Below are positions 10,787 through 23,708 of a DNA stretch of 64,000 nucleotides, one piece after another; the first letter of the stretch is position 1, and each line of letters starts with the position of its first letter. The position numbers and the translations under genes were made by a program. The DNA comes from Craterostigma plantagineum (Eukaryota; Streptophyta; Magnoliopsida; Lamiales; Linderniaceae). The notes below the pieces were generated by a model. The model had not been told where the DNA came from and ran no database searches. It saw only the letters and a list, made by a program, of their open reading frames with translations. The stretch lies in the NCBI GenBank assembly GCA_027422505.1, contig JAPQWV010000492.1, forward strand, positions 248,001 to 312,000, in the 5' to 3' direction.

Positions 10787-11609
10787 TTAATAAATTATCC
10801 CTCTTTCCCTTGCAACTGCATCGCCGATCTCCGTATAGATAGCCGCGATGCATAACAATTGAGTCCCACTTAAAATTATTAATATAGTCTCCAAACCTCT
10901 CTGAAAAAAAAAACAAAAAACAATTATTCAATTAGTCATCTAAAAATAAAAAAAACACATAATTTTATTTTCTTTTCTAACCATGATTAGTTTTCCTTAC
11001 CAAGTTAGCTTCCGTCCATCCAATGTCAATCTCCTTGCAGGCCAGACTACAAAATAACACGTATGACATCGTTATAACCACTCTTTTCATTAAGCTTTAA
11101 TTAGCATCTAAAAACTTAAATAAAAAAATAAACCCTATATAAATAATCGAGGCAAAGTAATTACCCCATGGCCAGCAAAGTGATCAACCAAGACAAAAGA
11201 GACGTTGGCACAGCTGCATGTAAGCTCGAAGATGTCCATTGAAGCACATTATTGATCGAAGTTAAAGATGTAATAAATCCCACGATTCCCGCAAGTAATG
11301 AAAAGATCACCAAGAAACCTGTCGCCATGTTCCCGAATGGAAAGTATATCGGGAAAATCCTCGAAGGAAGCGAAAGCGCAGAAGCTATATACATATAGAA
11401 ATCACATATTATAAATTCTAAAAAAAATTAGGGTTTTCGTTCATATATTAATTATTTGAAAAATTATTTGTCATGTACTTACCCGTCTCGTGGGATTTTT
11501 CAATTCCATGGTTTACGGCCCACGATGAAATAGCTATGACGATGAAGTATAGGAATAGGTTGAGAATTAACAGAACGAATGCGGCTGATTTTGCAGCGCC
11601 GGAGGCCAT
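10787..11609 (-). CDS. AWPM-19-like family membrane protein, four exons
   Basis: The gene reads as complement(join(10787..10900,11001..11046,11165..11384,11483..11609)). All three introns are GT-AG and the phases agree, giving 168 residues. The N-terminus MASGAAKSAAFVLLILNLFL starts the first of four hydrophobic helices (about residues 9-28, 62-83, 98-117, 135-153). Family signatures include FPIYFPFGNMATGF, LLAMGLACKEID and ETILIILSGTQLLC. AWPM-19 proteins were first described as abscisic-acid-induced plasma-membrane proteins of wheat. The rice member OsPM1 has been reported to import abscisic acid, so a stress or ABA role is a family inference. The second base-pair-level check is that the frame closes at TAA 10787-10789. 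Only fragments of this gene appear as long ORFs because exons 3 and 4 are short. Confidence 0.9.
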
Positions 11610-11680
11610 ATTATTTGTTGTATATTGTTAAATATTGCAATGTTATTTTTCTTGTATGGTTGAGTTTAGAAGAGATTGCA

Positions 11681-11692
11681 TTATATATATAA
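11681..11692 (-). promoter_or_regulatory. Probable TATA box of the AWPM-19-like gene
   Basis: TTATATATATAA lies 72 bases upstream of the start codon, the usual distance for a plant TATA box plus a short leader. No ABA-response element was assigned with confidence. Confidence 0.55.
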
Positions 11693-11699
11693 GTTTAAT

Positions 11700-13570
11700 T
11701 GCTAGGATGGAAGAACATAGATTTCTTGAAGCCATGCATTTGAATCTTTAAGGTTGTATGGTATATGATATGAGGTTATTCTTTGTTTTATAGGTAAGTT
11801 TTGTCTAGTGAAGGGGAAAGGAATCTCCTTTGCCAACAATGTCTTTGCAAGGGCCGCCAACAACACCTTTCCTTTCTTCCTTTTTCTTTTTCTTTTTTTT
11901 CTACCTTGAGGAATTTCAATTCAATGGGATGTGGAATGTCACATTCCGAAGATATATCTACTTAATAACTAAAATTATGGGGTTTGAACCAATACATCCC
12001 TATATTCATATTCCTCGCTGTCTCTCTAAAAACCCTACACCGTCTCTGTAACATGGTATAGCAATCTTTTGAAGTATTAGGTTAATCTTTAGTAGGTTCA
12101 GTTCTTTTGTCAGATCTTACTATTTTGTTTTCTTTCGGGCTTGTTTGGACTTGTCTGTCTGTTTTCATTTTGTGTGTGTCCGTTTCTCTCTTGTTGAGAG
12201 CTTTTTCCCTTCTGGACGGTCGAATGTTACCAGATGGTGCATCTGAGCTCTTTAGTCCATGTAAATTTTGTAGTTTTAATGAAACTTTCGTTTGAAAAAA
12301 AAATCAATACATCTCTCAACCACTAGGAGGCCATCTCATTAAGGACATTTATGATGCAAAAAAAGATGGTACTTTTTTTCTTGCAAGTCTCTAAGTGAAC
12401 TAATCGAGCAAAAAATATCATGATTATGACATGATATGTTAATCACGTACCCGAAAAGTCATCTTATCTCATATCCCCAATGGAAAAATACGGAATTATT
12501 ATGATAGCCAATATGAGGAGTTTTCAACTGACCCACGTAGTGTTCGACTAGTATTATGCACATATGGTTTCAAATAATGCTCATGGGAAATTTGGTTAGT
12601 AGAATTTATGTTGGCCGGTCATTGCGACTCCTTATTACCTAGTGCGAAGATCATATAAAATTAAATGTCTATCTATAACCTCTAATCAATGAGTTAAGAT
12701 TTTGTGACCAGTGACGGACGCAGGATGTTTTGGTCGGGGGGCTCAATCATGGCTCAACCAAGCAAGTTCGGGGGTCAATCGAAACCCTCTATGGATCTTA
12801 TGGTCGGGGCATTGTTCATCATCACGGTCGCGGGCGCTGATGCGAACACGAGCGATTTAGATACGTTGCATTATAGTGTAACGGTCGCGGGCGATATGCA
12901 ACTTTTGCAAAAATAATAAAATAGATATATGTTTTACCAATTATAATACATAATTTTTGTGAAACTAATTTGTTTCAATATCACAAGATTATACATATTA
13001 TATTTAGAGTTTTTGCTAATATATTTAATTCATGTAATGTGATTTAGTTAATATCAATAAATTATACATGCTTGAGAATTTTTTTATTTTCTACATGCTT
13101 CAGAAATTTATAAACATGATACTAATTGTGGGACATATCTTAAAATCATTCCAAAATTTATTTGTTTTCAACATTTGCAAAAAAATCAGATATACAAAAG
13201 AACTGTTGTACGAAAAAATTATTATCCGTCAACTTTTATAATTAATTTAATTTGCATTGAAATTGTTTAACCATATATAAATTGCTATTTATAGACTTAA
13301 AATCTCTAGAAACATGTAGTCGAACAACATACATTAACAAGCTATTAAAATAATACAATAATATTTGGTTTCGTTAATTAAAGTAAAACATTTTTATAGT
13401 TTCAAAATAAATAAAATTAAATGAGAGGGTTAAAGAAAAACTTAAATTGGACTAACAGAAAATTAGTACAATATATATTAAGGGGATATCTAAATTTAGT
13501 TTAGGCCCAATTGGAGCCCAATGAAAGCCCCCAGCCCCAATTCACGTTGATTTAGGTTAGTAACAGTAGT
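11700..13570. other. Intergenic region between divergent genes
   Basis: A/T-rich sequence with no supported gene. A stretch near 12709-12760 (CAGTGACGGACGCAGG, then a G-run) looks like the decayed end of a common plant DNA element, but no matching second end was found. Confidence 0.4.
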
Positions 13571-13577
13571 CGTCACT

Positions 13578-13912
13578 TATGTGACCACTTTATGTGGACA
13601 CATGTTAATGTGACACTGATTCGTGTCATTTCAACATCCCACATCGACGTCTAAAGTTATGTCGCCTTAATTAACACCTAATATTTGTCATTAATCGACT
13701 TTCAGATGCTGATATGACGCGATATATTTCATTAACACGTAAAATGTTATGTAAGTCGTCAATATGTCACACAGCACCCAAAATGCCGATTAATGGCACA
13801 TAAATGATGTTAAAATTAAGACGACATAACCTTAGATGTCGATGTGATGTTGAAATGGTACAAATCGGTACCACATCAACAGGTACCCACATAAGGTGAA
13901 CAACATAAAATT
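13578..13912. repeat. Foldback (hairpin) repeat, about 330 bp
   Basis: The left arm (…CATTTCAACATCCCACATCG…, …TTATGTCGCCTTAATT) matches the reverse complement of the right arm (…CATTTCAACATCACATCG…, …TTATGTCGTCTTAATT) over about 150 bases with scattered mismatches. The inner halves pair as well (GTCATTAATCG against GCCATTAATCG), so the whole unit can fold with a centre near 13740. This is the layout of a foldback MITE. No clear target duplication was found. Confidence 0.75.
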
Positions 13913-14420
13913 CCTCATATTTAAAGTACAAAATTTATTTTATTGTAAAATGATGTAAACGTTGAATTTTATTTCAGGTACTGATATTATAAAATCTTTG
14001 ATGCTTGATGATTGAAACCATATAATAAATCGCTGTATCTAACCAAAATCCAACTAAATCGCAAACATGGAGTTGACACGTAAGAAGTCGGGTTTTTGGA
14101 CGTCAAACATTTTGGATCTGAGTTGAAGACGAAAGCCCTTTTTTTTATTCTTTGCTCCTTTTTTTGCCTTAAATTTAGGTTACTTGTAAACGATAATTAA
14201 ACCATCGTAAGACCCTTTCCCGGTTTGGGATTGCTGCTTTGGATTTTATTTATTGTCTCATCTTTCGAAAACTTTATGCTCAAAGATACAGATTATATTC
14301 TTATTTACTGTATTTTTCCGTTTTCCTGGGGAAAAGGGGAATTGCAATCTGCATATTCATTTTAATTGTGAAAAAGGGAAAGTTTTGGTGAAGCTAAGAT
14401 CTGGGCTGTTTGATCTCTCC
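13913..14420 (+). other. Promoter and 5' UTR region of the alpha/beta-hydrolase gene
   Basis: Sequence upstream of the start codon. Stretches such as CTTTGCTCC and the GAAAAGGG-rich leader look like 5' UTR. No TATA box was assigned. Confidence 0.4.
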
Positions 14421-17400
14421 ATGGAACAGCTGATTAACTTCATCATAAGACCGCCCAGGTAAGAAAAACCAAATCCCTCTTCTTTTTTTTTGGGTCCCTT
14501 TTTTGCGAATTTCTGCCCTTTTGCTCATGGCTTGCATGTGCTGTGATGTTTAGTTGTAAAGGTCGATTCTTTCGAAGTCTTGAGGATCTGTATGATTTTG
14601 ATATTGGTGTGGCTTCGATTTTCTAGTGTTCGCTTAAAAAGCAAAGTTCGATTTGTGTTCTTTTTTTTTTTTTGTAGTATTTAATTATTATGCTTCTTTT
14701 GTTGCATATTAGGGCTGCTTCTCTACATAGATGTGGTGGAGACGTTGAGTCTTTTTTTTCTTAACTAGATTGGGAAGTTACTTTGACTTTATTGAGTGGG
14801 CTTGTTGTCAGTATCTAGTTCGGTTCTAGGCTGTAACTTTTCTGTCGACTAAGCAAGATATTCAGAATCCTCTTTTACGTTTTGCCTGATGAAATATTTG
14901 GCTTGTAGTTGAACTTTCAGGATATTCAAGACTAGCCGTTCTGCAATTCGTATGTAAAGGTTATGCATTGCGTATGACAGGAATATATGTTTTGTTGAGC
15001 AGTTTTCAGCTTTAGGATTGAATGGAACGCCAGAAGTGAAACATATGATGATGTATTATCGTGTGAATATATTGAATTTGGTTTAGCTCTTTGATGAAAA
15101 GCATATACTCATGTGGCCAAAACGGCTTCTTATGTTGATTTCAGAGCTGAGTACAATCCCAAGAATGATTTACTAGATCAAGAGTTTAGGCTGAAGGGAA
15201 AATGGTACCAGAGAAAAGATTTGGAGGTAAGTTTCCATAATCACTTAAAATATAAATAAGAAAACCGTTCGAAGAAAGAAATTGCTTTGTTCTGCAGGTT
15301 GTAAATAGTCGAGGAGATGTTCTAAAGTGTAGCCATTACATTCCTATTGTCAATCCTGGAGAAAACATTCTTCCCTGTGTTATCTATTGCCATGGAAACA
15401 GGCGAGTTTTTTTCTCTAAGTTAAAGATCTGCTTATTTTTTATTGTATAGAAAACCCTGGTCCCTTTCCATTTAAAGTCAAGTTATTCAAATAATCAATT
15501 GCAAAGTAGCTTTTATTCTCTGCTATGATTTCAGGCTAATTCATTGGCTTGAATTATATTTTTTTCTATTGCAGTGGTTGCCGAACAGATGCTAGTGAAG
15601 CTGCAGTTATACTCTTGCCCCTTAACATCACTGTTTTCACTCTCGATTTCTCTGGGTCTGGACTATCGGGAGGAGAGCATGTGACTCTTGGCTGGAATGA
15701 GGTAAGTTAACTGAAAAATTTTCCCCCATTATCATCTCATCTTAATCCACTTTGTGAATGATATTTTACTCGGTTTTTGTATTTTTTCAATCTTTGCAGA
15801 AGGATGATCTACGTGCTGTTGTTGATTATTTACGCTCGGATGGAAACGTTTCTTTGATTGGTTTATGGGGCCGTTCGATGGGTGCTGTTACTAGGTATGG
15901 CCTTTGTGCTTTTCTTTCTTAATTTTCTTGTATATAATATGTGTTTGAGGATTTGTTTAGAATTATGTCAAGTGTGTTTCATCATATAACACATTTGTTT
16001 ATTGCAGCTTGATGTATGGAGCTGAGGATCCTTCAATTGCCGGGATGGTTTTGGACAGTCCCTTCTCTGATTTGGTCGATTTGATGATGGAACTTGTTGA
16101 CACTTACAAAGTTCGTCTCCCCAAGTTCACAGTGAGTGATCGATTTATTCGATAGTATGACACTTTGATGTGTAGTAATATCTGTTACATATGTACTTTG
16201 AGCTGCTCAATCCACTCCAGTGTCATGCTTCTGATATTTTCCGTGATTTTAGGTTAAGTTTGCAATCCAATACATGCGAAGAGCGATTCAGAAGAAGGCC
16301 AAGTTCGACATAACGGATCTGAATGCTATTAAGGTCCGAGGCCAATTGTAATGGTGTTCTTGGTGTCGTTGAGAATACGTTTATTATCAAAACTTCCCTC
16401 GCATAAAATCAAGATAATGAATATTCCCAAGGAAAAACTTGACCTTTAATTTTATGTCTTTGTTGATTAACTAAATATGCTTTTTCCCCAGGTTGCAAAG
16501 TCTTGCTATGTCCCAGTTCTATTTGGTCATGCCAATGACGATGACTTCATTCAACCCCATCATTCAGATCGAATATTCGACGCTTATGTGGTATTTTCTT
16601 TTTTTCTTTTTTTACTTTTTTTCTTTTCCCATTAAAATTTTTTGTTCCCCGTGCGTTTATTTTCTTGAGTACCCATTTTTGTAGGGAGACAAGAACATAA
16701 TCAAATTCGAGGGCGATCACAATTCTCCACGTCCTCAATTCTACTTCGATTCGATAAGTATATTCTTCAAAAACGTGCTGCAGCCTCCCGAGGAAGAAGC
16801 AGGGAGTGCATATTTCGACTTGGCTCACGACTATTTGGGCAAGGTAGTTAATTAACTAACTCGTATTTTCTTGATATCAAATTTAAATGTGGCCCTCTTT
16901 CCTCTCTTGGCCTGGAATTTAGGGTCGATGGAGCGCATTCCATGAGGTGGACCCTTTAGATGACTTATTGGATTCAAACTCGGGTCTGCATTTAACTTTC
17001 CCCGAATTTTTCATTTTCCATCGCTTTTTCCCATTTCCACGCTATGGTTTATTGGATTCGGCTCTTCGCTGATAACAGTTCAAACAGCTAATAGCACCGA
17101 GGATGCCATCAAACAGCTTCGCTCGAAGAGGCCTATGAGTTCAACAGTGGTAAAGAATTAAGACATTCTTTGCTTATTGCTGAGGCCATTGTTGCAATGT
17201 TCACATGGCTGATATGTTATGGCACTGTTACTTATATACAGGTTCCTTCAGATATAGCAGATGACAAACAACCTATAGTAAAGGTACCTTATGATACGTA
17301 CCAATGTTATTCTATCCTTTGAGACTGAGAGTCGGTTCTTTTTTTAGAGCATTAACGTCGTTACACGATAGCTGCTTTTTTGAGGTTTATATCCTTATAC

Positions 17401-18205
17401 GCTATCAACATTGCAGGAGGGAAGTGGGGCTTCATATTCTCACCCGTCATCTTCAAACATGATCAACCTCGAATTCACGAAAGGCAATAATCCCGAGGCA
17501 ATATACGCCAGTGATGATGAGTACGTTGAGTACCCTCTTAATAACTTGAGAGATTTCCCCAGCAATGCAGAAGAAGAAGAAAGGGTAAGAGAGACTTCTT
17601 TGATTTTTGTTCTTACCATGTTTTTAGTGTTTTTCTTTAGTATTCTTTCTCATATTTGTTTGGTCCGAACTTTTCTTTTTCAGATGTTCATGGAAGCTGT
17701 ACTTGAGTCACTGAAGGACATGAAATCTACAGATGGACTAAGCAAAGATGGCATTGGTAAACTTGAAACACAATCAAAGAACGAAGAATACGGAACTTCT
17801 CCTGCTCAGAACAATCACTTGAAAACTGACTTGGTTTCAACTTCAACTACAATAGCATCGTCAGAGCTTACCATTAAAGCTTCATCTTTGGATGCAAAAA
17901 AAACAGAGGAAAACTGTTCTCCTCAAGAAGCAGAAACTTCTAACCATGGTTTAGCAGATGTTAGTCCCATAAAGCATTCAGAGAACAACAGCTCAATAGG
18001 GATAAAGAACGAAACCACTGCAGATAAAGAAACAAGTGTCATAACATCTGACATAGACATGCCATCGAGCAGCAGTCAAAGGTCGTCTGATGCTGACGTG
18101 GCAGATCGAACTACTGTGACCGTTAAAGTCGTGAGGAACCCTCCGAACAATATCATGGACGGTTTTCTACGCCGTTGGGATCTCAACTTCTTCAAGGGCA
18201 AATGA
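14421..18205 (+). CDS. Alpha/beta-hydrolase superfamily protein with C-terminal UIM-like motif, 14 exons
   Basis: Exons: 14421-14458, 15145-15226, 15298-15401, 15575-15701, 15800-15894, 16008-16131, 16253-16333, 16492-16590, 16685-16843, 16923-16983, 17079-17149, 17242-17283, 17417-17584, 17684-18205. They join in phase to give 590 residues. The start MEQLINFIIRPPRAEYNPKN and the blocks VIYCHGNSGCRTDASEAAV and LDSPFSDLVDLMMELVDTYK are typical of a conserved plant hydrolase family. The likely nucleophile is Ser143 in GRSMG, the acid lies in HANDDDF (about 233-235), and the base is His262 in GDHNSPR. Substrate is unknown. Residues 413-429 fit a ubiquitin-interacting motif. The rest of the tail is Ser/Thr/Glu-rich and probably disordered. 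Intron 3 starts with GC. Arabidopsis At3g23540 may be a relative (from memory). Confidence 0.9.
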
Positions 18206-19249
18206 TTGCTGTTTGCGAGTCAATGCGTACTTCTTTTGTTGGTGTTGCTTTGCATTGATTGATTGATAGGTTAGGGTATTAGTTCTTGTGAAAATAGTGT
18301 GATGTTCTTCCACTGTGGGGCTCTGAAGATGATTTGTGGCTGCTCATAGATTCTTGATTTTAGTTTTCTGGGGCTGTGTAAAGGCGGTGTACATAACTGC
18401 TTATTCGTTTTCTTTTCTTTTTCTTTCGTCGTCTTCTTTAGCTAAGCTCGTTGTATTTTGCTTCTGTTCTTGATATAATCATATTCATCACTTCCTGTCA
18501 TTAAATATTCTTCAGAAATATGTAAGAAAATAGATTAAAACTCGGCATTCCAAGGACTTTGTAGTATTGTGTTATAACGATAACATCTGTTTCTGAATGC
18601 AATGAAAAACGTTCTCTGGTGGTTCTTGATAAATTCGTATTTTATCTGTATATATTAATTAATTCTATATAAACTTGGTAAACTCATATTTTATCTATAC
18701 CCATTAATTAATTTTATATGAACTGTAATAATTTTAACCCTTCTAAAGATAAATTAATATACAATCTCTTCGTGACAAATAATAATAGATGATCTATTCT
18801 ATCGTTTTCGTGCATTGCAAACTATATCCAAGAGGCGATAATTTTATGTTTTCAAAATCATTTTAAAGTTGAATCTTTGGTTGAAAGATTGCTATAAAGA
18901 AGCGCATAACATCAACACATTTGGAAAATAAAATAGGTAAGTTCATCCTCATCGAAAGTGACACACTATATCTCTAAAACATGGAAATATTAATTTGACT
19001 TCAGCGATGTAATAAAACGAGACGGGCTCGAGCCAAATTTAAAGCTTGAAATTTAAACTTTTACAGTGAAAAAACGTAAAATAAAGTAAGCTCACGAGCC
19101 AACTCATACGAGCTTAATCGATCGCAAAAGCTCTGTATGTTATGAGTTTGAGCCAAACTTCTTGACTAGCCAGCTCATAATTAAGCTCGTGAACTGACTC
19201 GACCCATCTTTTATCCATAATTTGAAGCATATATTACTATCACATAATA
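18206..19249. other. 3' UTR and intergenic sequence before the copia insertion
   Basis: The first ~280 bases look like the hydrolase 3' UTR (T-rich, ending near 18480). Around 19020-19205 the words GAGCC and GCTCGTGA recur in both orientations, which suggests an old decayed element. No gene is seen. Confidence 0.4.
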
Positions 19250-19254
19250 AAAAC

Positions 19255-19422
19255 TATTAATGATAATGATATCAATATTAATGATAATGATATCAAATCT
19301 TGATTTATCTTTTTATATTCGGTAGTTATTGTATTTCCGTAGATAGTGATTTCCTTGTACTCTATTAATAAGGTTCATATCAATGCAAATCATTCATTGA
19401 GGCAAATTATCTTAGCCTAACA
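19255..19422 (+). repeat. 5' LTR of the Ale-like copia element
   Basis: 168 bp, beginning TATTAATG and ending CCTAACA, thus TA...CA rather than TG...CA. The first 41 bases hold two copies of ATTAATGATAATGATATCA in tandem. Confidence 0.9.
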
Positions 19423-19508
19423 TGGTATAAGCCTAATATTGGCTTGAAACCATACTCCTACAGCCATCTCCTACTCGCCGCTTCTCTGCGCCATTCTCGA
19501 ATCTCTCC

Positions 19509-22500
19509 ATGGCTGCATCAGATACACCAACACTTCCTCTCTCAACCATGATTCACATGGTTAATATCAAACTCTCCTCCTCCAACTACCTGTTATGGCA
19601 CGCCCAAGTCGAACCACTTCTCACTACTCAACAGTTCATGTCGTTGGTTGATGGCTCGTCGGATGCTCCGTCTGCCACCATTGCTAATGCTACGGGAACA
19701 TCTATTCCCAATCCTGAATACACCAAATGGTTTCAACGAGATCAGATGTTAAAGCTTTTTCTCGTGTCGACCTTGACAGAAGAATCTATGGCCGTCATAA
19801 TTGGCTGCAAATCTTCACGTGACGTGTGGCAGGCTCTCGCTCGTGCTTACAGTCACGACTCCAAGGCTCGCGAACTCAGCCTCAAGGATGATATTTTGTC
19901 CGCTAAACTAGGTACACAGTCTGTCGCCGAATATGCTCGACACTTCAAATCGTTGGCCGATCAACTTGCTGCGATCGGGAGACCAATTGATGAGACGGAC
20001 AAATCCCACTGGTTCCTGCGAGGACTTGGCCCCGAATTCTCGAGCTTCACGGCGGCGCAAATGGCTCAGGATCCCTTACCTGATTTCACGACACTATATG
20101 CTAGGGCGCAAAGTCACGAGTTATTTCATAAAACTGTTGATTATTCTTCTGTATCGCAGGCTGCCTTCACAACAGTCACCCATGCTCGTGGACACAGATC
20201 CAACAACAATCGTGGACGAGGTTCTACCAGTGGTAGAGGGCGTAGTAACCGTAACAGTTACGGTAATGGCAATGGTGGCAGGGGCCGTCGGAATTATACT
20301 CCCAAATGCTTTTTCTGTCGTGAAACTGACCACGACGCATTTGACTGCCCGCGGCGTTTTGATCGAAGCTACGACCGTTCTTCCCGGCCGTCGAACACAA
20401 CCAACCTAGCCGAAGCTTTCTCCGCCGGTTGTTCAGTCTCTCAGACGAACCCTTCAGATTGGTACCTGGATACAGGGGCTTCGGCTCATATGGCTGGAGA
20501 TGCATCCACTCTTGACAACCTGTCCTCCTATTCTGGTGCAGATCACGTGACAATTGGTAACGGTGCGAACTTATCTATTACCCATACGGGTTGTCTATCT
20601 CTCTCGCGTAACTTACATTTACAAGATGTTCTTGTTGTACACGGCCTTACGAAGAATTTATTATCTGTTAGCAAGCTAACTCGAGAATTTCCTGTTCAAG
20701 TTCTTTTCACTGATTCACAGTTCCGTATTCAGAATCGGGATACCGGCCAGCTAATCGCAACAGGCAGACATGATAGAGGACTCTATCTGCCGGACTCTCA
20801 ATCACAACTCTTCTCTGCGGTTTTGCACAATAAGAAACTACATGCTTCTTTTGAATTATGGCACTCTAGGCTTGGGCATGTAGCGCATTCTACAATTTCT
20901 TTGTTAAATAGTCTTGGTTTACTTTCTGTTACTTCAGTAATGCCGTTGCCAAAACTTTGCAGTACTTGTCAGTTGGACAAAAGTAGCAGATTGTAGTTTG
21001 ATAATAATGAAAAAAGAGCTTCAGCGGCCTTGGACTTAATTCATTGTGATCTGTGGGGCCCCGCGCCTGTTACCTCTATAAATGGTTTTCGATATTATGC
21101 TATATTTATCGACGATTTTCCCGATTCTGTTGGTTTTATCCTCTACGGGCAAAGTCTGATTTCGTTGATGTGTTCATGACTTTTCAAGTCTTGTGGAAAA
21201 TCAATTTTCAGGGAAAATAAAACAATTCCAAAGCGATGGTGGGACGCAGTTCACTAATAATAGGTTGCAACATCATTTTGGTTCTTGTGGAATACACCAT
21301 TCAATGTCACGCCCGCACACGCCAACCCAAAATGGTCGTGCAGAGCGCAAACATCGACACATCACTGAAATGGGTCTTTCGTTGCTATTTCACTCATCAG
21401 TTCCCATGCACTATTGGGTCGATGCTTTCAGCATACCATCAATTGACTTCCCACGCTAGTTCTCGACAAGAAGTCTCCATTTGAATTACTTTGTGGTCGA
21501 CCGCCTGCATATGATTCGTTCCATGTCTTCGGCTGTCGGGTTTTTCCCTGTCTTCGAGATTATGTCAAAACTAAGTTTCAGCCCCGTAGTCTGCCGTGTG
21601 TTTTCGTGGGCGACAGCACATACCACAAAGGTTTTCGATGTCTGGATACTACCTCGTCTCGTATATTCATCACGCGACATGCTAAGTTCGATGAAACATG
21701 CTTCCCCTTTATCTCATTGACCAGTTCTCGCCCTTCTTCTATGCTGGACATATATGAGTTTCGAAATGTGGGTCTTCATGCACCAACCATTGACCACACA
21801 GCTGATGCTCAATCTCATTCATCCACTGGTGGTGGCCAACAAATGCCATGTCAGTTTTGTCCTGTCGTCGAGGATATTGAAACGCCACCTCCACCTAACC
21901 ATCCTTCACAAGCGCCAACTCCTCCAGCCACTCCGCCACTGTCGCATGCAAACCCTACACCACCACAACCTATAGTTCCCTTGCGAACTCATGCCATGCG
22001 AACTCGAGCCCAATTGGGCATTTTCAAACCCCGATATCCCGCCGACATCGCTCTTGTGGCGTCGCACTCTTTATATTCTGCTCTTACAGCTGTCTCCGAA
22101 CCTAAAGGGATCAAGTCAGCTCTTAAACATTCTCATTGGGTCCAGGCAATGAATGACGAAATGGAGGCGTTACGTTCAAACAACACATGGGACCTTGTCC
22201 CACGACCCTCGAAAACAAATATTGTTGGACCGAAGTGGGTATATCGCACAAAATTTCTTGCAAATGGCTATGTGGACCGTTACAAAGCTCGGCTCGTCGC
22301 TCAAGGTTTCAGCCAAGTTCCTGGGTTTGACTTCACTCACACCTTCAGCCCTGTGGTCAAGGCTTCGACTGTTCGCATCATATTATCTCTTGCCATAATG
22401 AAGTGTTGGCCGCTCCACCAACTAGACGTCAAGAATGCTTTTCTCAATGGATTTCTCGACAAACCCGTCTTCATGGAACAACCACCATGGTTTATCGATC

Positions 22501-23708
22501 CACTACACCCTAACTACGTTTGTCGTCTTAAGAAGGCTCTCTATGGACTTCGACAGGCCCCTCTCGCGTGGTATCAGCGCTTTCGCAGTTTCTTGCTTCA
22601 GCTTGGTTTTCTATGCAGCACTGTTGATACTTCTCGCTTCGTCTTTCGACGAGATGATATTCTCATTTATCTGTTGGTCTATGTTGACGACATCATTGTC
22701 ACCAGCAACAATACCCCCGCGTTATTAAAGTTGTTGTCTCGCCTTCGAAAGGAGTTCGCTATAAAAGATCTTGGGAAGCTCGGATATTTTCTTGGATTGG
22801 AAGTTTCATATCCCTCATTCGGTCTCTTCTTAAGTCAGTCCAAATATGCTCGTGACATCCTTACTCGCGCGAATCTTCTTGATTCTAAACCCGTATCGAC
22901 ACCACTTGCTCCAGGTGCCAACTTTATCGCCGCAGGAATTGATTTTTCGGATGCTACTCTCTATAGATCCTTGGTCGGAGCATTACAATATTTGACAATC
23001 ACTCGTCCTGATATAGCTTATTCTGTCAACACAGTCAGCCAGTTTCAACAACGCCCTACTACTGATCATTTTCAGGCTGTCAAACGTATCCTTCGATATG
23101 TTAAGGGTACACTCAGTTATGGGTTGTCCTTCACACCAGGATCTTCTTCCTTGCTCGGATACTCAGACGCTGATTGGGCACGCTGCCTAGACACTAGACG
23201 ATCAACCTACGGATACGCTATTTATCTCGGGCCCAACCTTGTCTCATGGAGTGCCAAAAAGCAACCAACGGTGGCTCGTTCCAGCTGTGAATCGGAGTAT
23301 CGAGCCCTCGCGAATACATCTGCTGAGTTGATATGGGTCTGTAATGTGCTTCGTGATTTGCATGCACTTCCTTCCTCGCCGCCTGTTTTACTCTGTGACA
23401 ACAAGAGTGCATTATTCCTTACTCAGAATCCGATATCGCATAAGAGGGCAAAACACATTGACATTGATTGTCACTTTGTTCGTGAGCTCGTTGAAAGTGG
23501 TCGTCTGACGACTCAGTTTGTTCCGTCTTCTCTTCAGCTCGCTGATATTTTTACCAAAAGTCTGTCTCGGCCACTTTTCGAAATGTTTCGGTCCAAGCTT
23601 TGCGTCGATCGTCATCCAACGCTTGGCTTGCGGGGGGTATTAATGATAATGATATCAATATTAATGATAATGATATCAAATCTTGATTTATCTTTTTATA
23701 TTCGGTAG
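19509..23708 (+). pseudogene. gag-pol polyprotein of the Ale-like copia element, frame-broken
   Basis: The first ORF (19509-20996, 495 codons) has gag, a CCHC knuckle (CFFCRETDHDAFDC), the protease site WYLDTGASAHM and the integrase HHCC region (LWHSRLGHVAHS … CSTCQLDKSSR). It stops at an in-frame TAG (20994-20996). The integrase core between 20997 and 21600 is spread over several frames by small indels (for example near 21118 and 21190). A long ORF (21606-23708) then carries RT with YVDD near residue 360, and RNase H with LCDNKSALFL and NPISHKRAKHIDID. It runs into the 3' LTR. The element therefore cannot make a continuous polyprotein, and the damage is concentrated in integrase. Confidence 0.9.

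Noticed and set aside
11830..12295. Two short plus-strand ORFs with hydrophobic N-termini
   Set aside because: T-rich low-complexity translations without similarity, splice pattern or promoter.
12704..12916. Possible DNA-transposon remnant or small ORF (CAGTGACGGACGCAGG, G-run)
   Set aside because: The start resembles a common plant element end, but I found no convincing second terminus or duplication.
19020..19205. GAGCC/GCTCGTGA-rich segment as a separate element
   Set aside because: Words recur in both orientations as in an old element, but no ends could be defined.
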